Part shown: positions 1 through 7,600 of the stretch, piece by piece | Layout: every line of letters starts with the position of its first letter | Numbering within the stretch: position 1 is the first letter of the stretch | DNA from: Pteria penguin | Lineage: Eukaryota; Mollusca; Bivalvia; Pterioida; Pteriidae | DNA length: 64,000 nt | Direction: 5' to 3' | Assembly: GCA_035048485.1 (NCBI GenBank) | Contig: CM068583.1 | Location: 49,504,790 to 49,568,789, forward strand | Position numbers and translations under genes: made by a program | Notes under the pieces: generated by a model | Database searches by the model: none | What the model saw: the letters and a program-made list of their open reading frames with translations, nothing else | What the model was told of the DNA's origin: nothing

Positions 1-278
1 TGAGCAAACCGCAAAATCAAGAAGAAAAGGATGTCACTATGAGCAAACCGCAAAATCAAGAAGAAAAGGATGTCACTATGAGCAAACCGCAAAATCAAGA
101 ACTATCCGATTCGGAAGACCACGACGACCATACGCCGTCCCGAGTGGAATACTTCGCCGTTCATCCCGATTGCATCGGGGAAGAAGATCACCAAAATCAA
201 CTCATGTTAGAAATCTGTCCGAAGTGTAGGAACTATAACGAAGCCTTACATAAAGACGAAATAATGATGCTCTCTTAA
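1..278 (+). CDS. Partial hypothetical acidic protein with 13-residue N-terminal repeats
   Basis: I do not recognise this protein. The frame is already open at base 1, which is the second base of an ATG, so the true start probably lies outside the window. A 39-bp unit encoding 13 residues (MSKPQNQEEKDVT) is repeated in frame, with a third partial copy from about 78. It is followed by an acidic stretch (SDSEDHDDH) and a CPKC knuckle near the C-terminus, ending in TAA at 276-278. Codon usage and the absence of low-complexity DNA fit real coding sequence. The reading continues in a different frame from 254, so this may be the front half of a longer product broken, or shifted, near 250-278. The dense packing with the next genes recalls a compact viral or mobile genome, but that is inference. 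Confidence 0.5.
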   Translation, partial: SKPQNQEEKDVTMSKPQNQEEKDVTMSKPQNQELSDSEDHDDHTPSRVEYFAVHPDCIGEEDHQNQLMLEICPKCRNYNEALHKDEIMMLS

Positions 279-592
279 AAGACAGAGTCGTAATAGAAAC
301 TCGATCAGTTACCGTCATGTTGTCGAGACTACTACAGTGGCAGATTTGGTTCTCTTTAACCATCCTTAGACGTTCGCAATGGAGAGAAATGTTATCCGAC
401 ATCAAAAACTTGAGGGACTATCACGAAGTAGTGATCGCCATGTTTAAAGACCGAAGAGTGTCCGAAACAAAACTATACGTGTTAGAACTCTTTACTAAAG
501 ATCTGTGTCGAAAATTCGGAAGCGATGTATTCAAAGACTCCTTCGATAGAGTGAAAGATAGACTCATGAGATTAAGACCAGTGACTGTGTAA
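254..592 (+). CDS. Hypothetical protein, downstream frame (possible continuation of the preceding ORF)
   Basis: This frame opens after a TAA at 251-253 and runs to a TAA at 590-592. The first ATG is at 317 (91 residues), but the sequence before it also reads like protein, so 317 is not a secure start. The C-terminal half is rich in charged helical residues (for example DLCRKFGSDVFKDSFDRVKD) and looks coding. It overlaps the end of the preceding ORF in another frame. Frameshift decay, programmed shifting or a short intron are all possible, and I cannot choose between them. Three AATAAA signals follow within 90 bp. Function is unknown. Confidence 0.42.
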   Translation, partial: RRNNDALLKDRVVIETRSVTVMLSRLLQWQIWFSLTILRRSQWREMLSDIKNLRDYHEVVIAMFKDRRVSETKLYVLELFTKDLCRKFGSDVFKDSFDRVKDRLMRLRPVTV

Positions 593-652
593 ACATTTTG
601 TATGACGAAATATGTAAAATAATAATGATAAACATTCTGCCATTGCTATGTA

Positions 653-680
653 AATAAAATCATAATAAACTCATAATAAA
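653..680 (+). promoter_or_regulatory. Cluster of three poly(A) signals
   Basis: AATAAA occurs at 653-658, 664-669 and 675-680, about 60-90 bp after the stop at 592. This suggests that the rightward gene at the left edge uses ordinary cleavage and polyadenylation, unlike its two neighbours, which carry histone-type stem-loops. Confidence 0.5.
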
Positions 681-780
681 ATAAGACTTACCGTGTTTTT
701 GTTATTGCATCAACCCTCGAGTTACTTTTCAATTTTGTAGTATTGCATCGACCATTTGGCTACTTTTCTTAAGATATGGT

Positions 781-796
781 GGCCCTAAAAAGGGCC
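781..796 (-). terminator. Histone-type 3' stem-loop of the leftward 181-aa gene
   Basis: Read on the minus strand, this is GGCCCTTTTTAGGGCC: a 6-bp stem with a 4-nt U loop that fits the metazoan replication-dependent histone consensus GGYYYUHHUHARRRCC at every position. It is preceded by an A-rich stretch and followed by ACCATATCTTAAGAAAAGT. That tail supplies an ACCA cleavage context and a purine-rich AAGAAAAG resembling the histone downstream element that pairs with U7 snRNA. It lies 23 bp past the stop codon of the minus-strand ORF. Known biology: SLBP and U7 snRNP process such ends without poly(A). Their use here is inferred. Confidence 0.75.
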
Positions 797-818
797 GTTT
801 TTAGTTCTTTTAAAGAAC

Positions 819-1364
819 TCAGTGACCCCCGCATTTGCGGGAGCCACACGCCGGGCACGACAGTGCCCGTCTTCTAGCAGCACAAGAAAGTGCTGATAGA
901 GGACGGGGGGAAAACTGCAATAGTTCCGGCTGGAACGGAGGTTCGGGAGGCTGCGATAGAATTTCAGCATCCCAATCTTCTCTCGTTACAGGAGCTGGTT
1001 GTGCTGCCGCTGCCGGTGGTGGTGGCCTTACCGGTGGTGGTAGCCTTACCGGTGGTGGTGGCCTTGCCGGTGCTGACGTCAGTACTGGTACTTGTGGTGG
1101 TGGAGGGGGTGGCGGGTAGTTCGGAGGCCCGTGATGTTGATTGGGCCTCCAGCTAAATGGTTTTAAAGTCACCACCTGTCTAACTGTACTTGTCTCCTTT
1201 TTCTGTTCTTCCTCTCTTTTCTTTTCGATTAGATTGCTAATTTCATTAGCAATTTCATCCAATTTATCCGCCATCTCTATCAACTCTATTGCTTTTACTC
1301 TGTGTTTCTCAGAAATTTCTCTTAGGCGTATTGAATACTGCTCCATACTGTATAAAGAACTCAT
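819..1364 (-). CDS. Hypothetical coiled-coil, proline-rich small protein (181 aa)
   Basis: I do not recognise the family. Residues 7-58 form a charged amphipathic helix likely to be a coiled coil (SIRLREISEKHRVKAIELIE onwards, then EKKREEEQKKE). Residues about 80-125 are proline-rich, with runs of seven and four prolines alternating with Ala/Val. The C-terminus is basic and ends in a Cys cluster (CPACGSRKC). The GT-rich and GC-rich bias of 1000-1110 comes from the proline codons. The gene points away from the 102-aa gene at 1681 across a shared 316-bp promoter with a TATA-like box at 1433-1441. Its 3' end carries a histone-type stem-loop at 781-796. A role as a small structural or DNA-associated protein is possible but unproven. 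Confidence 0.6.
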   Translation of the reverse strand: MSSLYSMEQYSIRLREISEKHRVKAIELIEMADKLDEIANEISNLIEKKREEEQKKETSTVRQVVTLKPFSWRPNQHHGPPNYPPPPPPPQVPVLTSAPARPPPPVRLPPPVRPPPPAAAAQPAPVTREDWDAEILSQPPEPPFQPELLQFSPRPLSALSCAARRRALSCPACGSRKCGGH

Positions 1365-1680
1365 CTTTAATACGAAAATCTTGATTCGAAAAATCTCGAT
1401 TCAAAACTGGCGCTTCTCTAGAAAAAATCTTATTATTTATACTGAAAAAGGGTGTTTCCTTACACGTCCGCAAAAATGAGAATATTTCAAGACTTCGTTT
1501 AGGTTACCAAAAAGGTGTTTCCTTACACGTCCGCAATTACAGTAAAATATTTCAAGACTTTGTCTTAGTACACTTAGGTTACCAAAAAGGTGTTTCCTTA
1601 CACGTCCGCGTTTACATTAGTATATATACTTCAGAATATGTTCTAGTACTTTACCTGAAAAAATTTATTTTTTCGACAAC
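1365..1680. promoter_or_regulatory. Divergent promoter with three copies of a 21-bp element
   Basis: The 316 bp between two divergent start codons hold three identical copies of a 21-bp element at 1451-1471, 1514-1534 and 1589-1609, beginning GGTGTTTCCTTACACGTCCG. Copies two and three share a longer upstream context (AGGTTACCAAAAA). Between copies lies a repeated AATATTTCAAGACTT. A TATATATA box at 1620-1628 sits about 55 bp before the rightward ATG. A TATAAATAA box on the minus strand (1433-1441) sits about 70 bp before the leftward ATG. The layout resembles paired histone or viral early/late promoters. Co-regulation is inferred from the architecture. Confidence 0.6.
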
Positions 1681-1989
1681 ATGGAAGCGAGTATCAGAAT
1701 CACGATTGATTGGGAGAGGAGATTGATCTACACGATCCATGAGCCGGCCATAGGCCGTGTAATATTAAGAGAGCGAGAATCGGGCAATGATATCAAAATT
1801 GAGCCAGATCAGCCATTGAACGCAACAATCATCAAAAGAGAACCCGAGGAAGAGAGACAAGATCATCCACCCGGTAGGAGAAGAACACCACCCTGCCGGG
1901 TGGGTCACTTGGTAGATAGACTCCTCAATACTACAACTAGACGAAGTGAGAGGAGAAAGGCACGTCGCCACTGCCCCTTATGCTGGTAA
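1681..1989 (+). CDS. Hypothetical 102-aa protein with two SUMO-type motifs and a basic Cys-containing tail
   Basis: Family not recognised. The start at 1681 is 55-60 bp downstream of a TATA box and is the first ATG after it. Residues 1-35 look like a small beta-rich segment. Residues about 38-60 contain two psi-K-x-E tetrapeptides (IKIE and IKRE), each followed by proline, as in SUMO acceptor sites. The C-terminal third is strongly basic (ERRKARRHCPLCW) and ends in a CPLC knuckle. The TAA at 1987-1989 is followed 21 bp later by a histone-type stem-loop. It is probably nuclear, judged by basic content and SUMO motifs. It may be a regulatory partner of the divergent proline-rich gene, which is inference. 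Confidence 0.55.
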   Translation: MEASIRITIDWERRLIYTIHEPAIGRVILRERESGNDIKIEPDQPLNATIIKREPEEERQDHPPGRRRTPPCRVGHLVDRLLNTTTRRSERRKARRHCPLCW

Positions 1990-2010
1990 GGGACAGGAAG
2001 AAAAAAAAAC

Positions 2011-2026
2011 AGCCCTTTTAAGGGCT
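2011..2026 (+). terminator. Histone-type 3' stem-loop of the rightward 102-aa gene
   Basis: AGCCCTTTTAAGGGCT forms a 6-bp stem with a TTTA loop. It matches the histone stem-loop consensus except that the outermost G:C is replaced by A:T. It is preceded by an A-rich run and followed by ACCATTTCTTTAGAAAAGT, which matches the tail after the opposite gene's stem-loop at 17 of 19 positions. That second match in the flanking cleavage and downstream element makes coincidence unlikely. Confidence 0.7.
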
Positions 2027-2120
2027 AACCATTTCTTTAGAAAAGTAAACTCAATGTTAACAAGTACAATTTCCACATTCAATCCAAGGTCAAGGACACT
2101 TTTTGAACTCATCTTTAACC

Positions 2121-2182
2121 TACTATAGTACGTTTAGGTCAAATCAGTACATACTATAGTACGTTTAGGTCAAATCAGTACA
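2121..2182. repeat. 31-bp perfect tandem duplication
   Basis: Two identical 31-bp units at 2121-2151 and 2152-2182 (starting TACTATAGTACGTTTAGGTC) lie just outside the 3' end of the 102-aa gene. TACTATAGTA is itself palindromic. They could mark the boundary or a regulatory site of the cassette. Nothing else in the window matches them. Confidence 0.7.
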
Positions 2183-2462
2183 CTCAGGGGTCAAATGAGT
2201 GCAAAATGCAATATCGGGGATCGTTACACTACTGACCTGTAAGCAAGCTGTTAGCTTATGTTTGGCTCATTTCCTATTAGATAGCGCATAGAGAAACGCT
2301 CAATATGTATTAGACTAGTGCTTTGTATATATTTTCTATCTTTCTTTTCGTGTCTTTATATTTGTGTGAGTGTTTGTGTGTGTCCTGAAGAAGTTCTAAG
2401 CAGATTGCTTCGAAAATTTGGCAATTTTTTAATTGTTTTAGTATCGTTATCGCTTACCTGTG

Positions 2463-2587
<125 letters not shown>

Positions 2588-2588
2588 G

Positions 2589-3520
2589 AGTTTTGTTTAC
2601 TCGATCCCTTTAATCTGGAATTCACAAAGTGCATTTACTCTGTATTATCTAAAGATGAAAGCTTTTCATTCAATGCAGCTGCATTATAGGCAGTTGTTCT
2701 CGATTATCTTAAAAGCATATGACGCACTTTTTGTCTGACAATATAGTTGAAATTGTATACATTTTGCTAATTAGAATCTATTCATACTTCTAAATTTTCA
2801 CTGGAAGCAGAAGGTTTTTTTCTTCCTCTTTCTCCTTTTTTGCCAACAGAAAGCGATTTATCTTTTTATCTTTCATCACCTCATATTTGTTGTTTTATTT
2901 TTAGAGTTTAGTGTTTTGCATTATTCTGTGGATTTTATACTATTTTCCCCTTAATGTTGTTTACATTTGATAGCTTGTTTTTCATCTATTTTCTCAAATA
3001 AAATTATGGTATCGTCGAAGTCTTCAAAAACGTCTCAATGGGAGGCACCGTCCGTTAGACGGTGCTTGTGTACTATCAGTTAGTAACATCGATTGGAGTT
3101 AGCAACCTTATGACGTCACAATACCGTACCATTGTTCTTTACGTCATTTTTGCGGGAATATGTTTTATTTCCTCCCTTAATATTAGGACCGCAGTTAATC
3201 GGATATTGAACTCGCCACAAAATAAACAAGTTGAATGTACATGTACTTTTGTGAACATTATTGAAGGTGTTGAGGAATGAACTACCATACAGTTCTGCCT
3301 GTACTTTCTAATCCTTTCTATCCACATTTCAAAACATTTTACTAGTTAGTTACATGTCTTCCTTCCTAATTTATTCTCCTCCCATAAAATTGTATGTATG
3401 ATAAGAAGTGTTTTACACTACACAGCAATATGTATTAAAGTCGTCATCTACACTGTTATTACATACTAATGGTACTGGAATTAGTTAACATTAACTTTAA
3501 CATTAACATGTTACGTATTA
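2589..3520. other. AT-rich intergenic DNA with one hairpin
   Basis: No coding signal or recognised repeat. The only structure is a perfect 8-bp hairpin at 3045-3065 (GCACCGTC, loop CGTTA, GACGGTGC). Confidence 0.5.
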
Positions 3521-4785
3521 TTGATTAGACAAGACGGAGAAATACAACTGATGATAAGATCACATAGAGAAATACCCCTGATGATAAGATCATACAGAGA
3601 AATACACCTGATGATAAGATCACATAGAGAAATACACCTGATGATAAGATCACATAGAGAAATACACCTGATGATAAGATCACACATGAGAAATACACCT
3701 GATGATAAGATAAGATCACATAGAGAAATACACCTGATGATAAGATCATACAGAAAAATACACCTGATGATAAGATCACATAGAGAAATACAACTGATGA
3801 TAAGATCACATAGAGAAATACACCTGATGATAAGATCATACAGAGAAATACCCCTGATGATAAGATCATACAGAGAAATACACCTGATGATAAGATCACA
3901 TAGAGAAATACAACTGATGATAAGATCATACAGAGAAATACCCCTGATGATAAGATCATACAGAGAAATACACCTGATGATAAGATCACATAGAGAAATA
4001 CATCTGATGATAAGATCACATAGAGAAATACACCTGATGATAAGATCACACAGAGAAATACACCTGATGATAAAAATACACCTGATGAAAAGATCACATA
4101 GAGTAATACACCTGATGATAAGATCACACAGAGTAATACACCTGATGAAAAGATCACACAGAGTAATACACCTGATGATAAAAATACACCTGATGAAAAG
4201 ATCACATAGAGTAATACACCTGATGATAAGATCACACAGAGAAATACACCTGATGAAAAAAATACACCTGATGAAAAGATCACATAGAGTAATACACCTG
4301 ATGATAAGATCACACAGAGTAATACACCTGATGAAAAGATCACACAGAGAAATACACCTGATGATAATATCACACAGAGAAATACACCTGATGATAAGAT
4401 CACACAGAGAAATAAACCTGATGAAAAGATCACACAGAGAAATACACCTGATGATAAGATTACACAAAGAAATACACCTGATGATAACATCACACAAAGA
4501 AATACACCTGATGAAAAATCGCACAGAGAAATACACCTGATGATAAGATCACAGAGAGAAACACAGAGAAATAAACCTGCTGATAAAATCATACAGAGAA
4601 ATACATCTGATGAAAAGATCACAAAGAGAAATACACCTGATGATAAAAATACATTTGACGATAAGATTACACAGAAAAATACACTGATAAGATCATGCAG
4701 AGATATAAACCTGATGATAAAATCATATGGAGAAATACACCTGGTGATAACATCACACAGAGAAATACACCTAAACTTTATCCAA
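3520..4785. repeat. 30-bp satellite, about 40 copies
   Basis: The unit contains ACACCTGATGATAAGATCAC followed by ATAGAGAAAT, 30 bp in total. Variants carry ACA/ATA and GAT/GAA changes, and a few units are shortened to fragments such as AAAATACACCTGATG. Because the unit is a multiple of three and lacks stops in several frames, long open frames exist on both strands. Their translations are purely periodic and I do not call genes. The last copies (after 4600) are more diverged, as expected at an array edge. Confidence 0.93.
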
Positions 4786-4933
4786 TCAGATCGCTTGTTT
4801 CATTTGCCCATCTAGTGAATGAAAATGGCGTCCTGTTTGAAAAGCAATGCAGCTAGCAAATGATTTTGCGATTAAGAATAGTTAGGAACTCTTTTTATCG
4901 AATCGAGTAAAGCTGTTCAATTTGAAAATGCTT

Positions 4934-5388
4934 TAATGTAAAATACGACAGTAACTGGTGTCACATGACAATGGCACTAACAACAATGTACCACAGTGGA
5001 CATTCACGGACCCCTGAAATTCAGGGGTGAGACCAGGTGCCCGTGAGGAGTGAGTGTCTCCTGTTTGGCTAGCCACACCCGCCGTGAATATCCCTTACAT
5101 ACAGACGAAACAAATATAATTCAGCACTGTATTTATACATAAATGTGAACAAACACTGTGTAGAAAGTGTCACAGCCACATAACATCAGGAAAAAGGGTA
5201 TAATAACACTTAAGTCAAACCCTCCGCGGGGAACATTTTTACGAACTCCACACTGCAAAGGGAATAAATGTGACATTAATGTAAAATACGACAGTAACTG
5301 GTGTCACATGACAATGGCACTTACAACAATGTACCACAGTGGACATTCACGGACTCCTGAAATTCAGGGGTGAGACCAGGTGCCCGAG
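4934..5388 (-). repeat. Direct repeat pair resembling the Penelope-like element 3' UTR
   Basis: Segments from 4934 and from 5277 are nearly identical over about 110 bp, offset by about 343 bp. They include CCTGAAATTCAGGGGTGAGA followed by CCAGGTGCCCG. The first copy continues into a GGAGTGAGTGTCTCCTG...GCTAG...ACACCCG block also found at 23040-23110, just 3' of the Penelope-like RT. A third copy of the core lies at 26386-26470 in the opposite orientation. I infer 3'-UTR fragments of the same retroelement family. Confidence 0.55.
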
Positions 5389-5826
5389 AATAATCGTAGG
5401 TAGCTTACTCGTCCGTTGCATTTGAAAACTGATTGCTATACACCGGAATACGCGGACCCCTTTCCGGGCCCAGGCTAATTTCGAGTAACCTCAAAACTGG
5501 GTCACCCTGAACTTTGATGCTGAATATTTCGGGAAGTGCAGTGAATTTTTCGATGAAATTAGCTGGTTATGTATATAAATATTTTACAAACAGAAGAGCA
5601 AAGACAGCATTTGTTTTATGTATAATATCACGCTGAAACTTTCAAGTCGGGGTTTGGCCAGCAAAAAGTTATTGGCCTTAACCCTATACACAGGAAAGAG
5701 GCGAACCCATGCGATATAATCGCCTGTGAACTGATTGAAATGTTATATGGAAGAACGAATAAAAGATTTGACCGTAATCCAAAAGTATGTTTACTGATAG
5801 TGAAGAACAATTGTATAATATTTATG
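5389..5826. other. Unassigned intergenic DNA
   Basis: No coding signal or clear repeat structure seen. Confidence 0.4.
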
Positions 5827-6104
5827 GGTTGATTGATTGATTAATTTTTGTTTTACGTCACACCGCGAATATTTCACGTATATGGTGACGGCATCTGCCT
5901 GATGTGGGGCATACAAATTTTGACCTTTGCAACGGACCCACCCGAAGCAGTGAGGGATCTTTAACGTGCCATGCATACCACGACACGGGGCCTCGGTTTT
6001 CACTGTCTCATCCGAAAGACATGACACCGGCATGACCAGAGCGGGACTCGAACCCCGGCCTCCCGATCAGGAGTCCGACGCGATACCACTAGGCCACGCC
6101 GGCT
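5827..6104 (-). mobile_element. tRNA-derived SINE (family I), full length
   Basis: Read on the minus strand, the head GCCGGCGTGGCCTAGTGGTA holds a pol III A box, and GGTTCGAGTCC about 45 bp on is a B box. The body contains the conserved TTTCGGATGAGACAGT and GATCCCTCACTGCTTCGGGT segments. The 3' end reads GTGACGTAAAACAAAAAT and then TCAA-type tetranucleotide repeats. The same family occurs at 6797, 19787, 52036 and 55752. Confidence 0.9.
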
Positions 6105-6204
6105 TACTGACTTCTGACAGGGATTAACATACATATGGAATCTCTGTGACGAATCTCTCTTCACGCTCATAAAACACAGATTTTTTGATGTATATAAACA
6201 AGAA

Positions 6205-7226
6205 ATGCTTTCCAATAATCAAAGAGCTTCCAGAGGTGAATTATATCAACACCTCATAGACAATTTCTGTCTACAGTATTACCTTTGTAAACCTATCAAT
6301 CACTATTATCAAAAACTTATTGCGAAATTCAGAATGTCCGCACATGATTTAGATATAGAGCGTGACAGAATTTTGATAGAAACCAACGTATTTGTATTTT
6401 TTGTAATTTAAATGATATTGAGGACGAATTCCACTTCATACTAAAATGTCCATTCTATCAAGATATTAGAGTTCAATATATCAAAAAGTATTATTTCACG
6501 AAACCCTGTGTATTTAAGCTTGTTAAGCTTTTAGATGTAAATAATGTTAAAGAACTTACTAAACTTAGTAAATTTATATCAATGGCTTAAAAAAAAGAGC
6601 AGAGATTTTATGAAATGTTCAGATGTAGCCTAAATATGCACTTATCTTGTAATCTCTTATCATGTGTGTTATTATATTATACAGAACTCTGCGTCTACAT
6701 ATTATTAGTAGTGATGTTTATACATATTATCTTTAGTGATGTTTATAATATATATAATATAGTTTAAAAAAACAAATTATTTACATAATTATTTAAAGCC
6801 GGTGTGGCCTAGTGGATAAGGTGCTCGGCTCGTGATCGAGAGGTCGCGGGTTCGACTCCCGCCCGGGGCACACCGGTGTTCTGTCTTTCGGATGAGACAG
6901 TAAAAACCGAGGTCCCGTGTCACGGTAGGCGTGGCACGTAAAAGATCCCTCACTGCTTCGGGTGGGTCCGTTGCAAAGGTCTAAATTTGTATGCAATGCA
7001 TCAGGCAGATGCCGTCACCATATACGTGAAATAATCGTGGAGTGACGTAAAACAATAATCAAACAAAAAACATAATTATTTATGTTATTACATTGAAATT
7101 GAATTAGCAAAATGTTTGTTCATTCACTCTCATTGTCAGTAATTGAGTATCTGAATTTGTATATATTGTTCATATTTATCTGATGTGTCTGTGACATAAA
7201 GAAATAAATGAATTGAATTGAATTGA
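6205..7226 (+). mobile_element. LINE 3' fragment (CR1/L2-like), interrupted by a SINE
   Basis: Translation of 6205-6600 in shifting frames gives a LINE ORF2 C-terminal signature: KFRMSAHDLDIERDR, then EDEFHFILKCPFYQDIR and a KELTKLSKFI-like segment. Frame changes near 6405 show decay. After the SINE at 6797-7066 the 3' end resumes, finishing in GTGACATAAAGAAATAAATG and repeats of AATTG, a typical LINE terminal repeat. The fragment is 5'-truncated, so the endonuclease and RT core are missing. Confidence 0.7.
6797..7066 (+). mobile_element. tRNA-derived SINE (family I) inside a LINE 3' UTR
   Basis: The head GCCGGTGTGGCCTAGTGGAT has an A box, and GGGTTCGACTCCCG carries the B box and T-arm. The anticodon-like loop CTCGTGA is flanked by a CTCGG/TCGAG stem. 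The body matches the other family I copies. The insertion is flanked by a 13-bp target duplication, ACATAATTATTTA, at 6783-6795 and 7070-7082. That shows LINE-type retroposition. Confidence 0.93.
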
Positions 7227-7239
7227 CAGTCGAAGTAGT

Positions 7240-7600
7240 TACAATCGTCACTCAATGTAGTTTACCGGTTTGTTGGTCAGACTTTCCAGTCATCACAAGA
7301 ACAATACAATCAACACACATTGTAACAAAGAACAAGGATCAACAGGTTTTTCAGAAGAGAAAACAGAAAATATCTGACAAAGCTGTATGACACAAATCAC
7401 GAAGGACCTGCTCACAATACATGATAATACATGTAAATGTAGTAGAATATACACGGAAAAACGACATTACAAAAATATACGATTGTGCTGCGGTTACGAT
7501 ACCGACTTAGGACGGTCCATTGAAGTAACAAACGTCACTCACCTTCTCACTCACCGTAAAAGCAGCACAATCAAAGGACACACATTTAAAAATTTATAAA
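7240..7600 (+). repeat. Dispersed repeat, copy 1
   Basis: Contains segments shared with 20330-20545 (inverted there), including ATCTGAC...CTGTATGACACAAAT, CGACATTACAAAA and GACTTAGGACGGTC. A more distant relative lies at 31930-32160. The local open frame is not convincing as a gene. Nature unknown, possibly a non-autonomous element. Confidence 0.55.

Noticed and set aside
3045..3065. Transcription terminator hairpin
   Set aside because: A perfect 8-bp stem, but in a eukaryotic AT-rich region with no gene upstream and no histone-type consensus.
3511..4622. Open frames of 339-365 codons on both strands
   Set aside because: Periodic translation of the 30-bp satellite on both strands. No domain and no non-repeat extension.
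6797..6870. Functional tRNA gene
   Set aside because: Acceptor-stem pairing is incomplete and the sequence continues into a SINE body with a target duplication. The same holds for the heads at 6104, 19787, 31581, 52320 and 57532.
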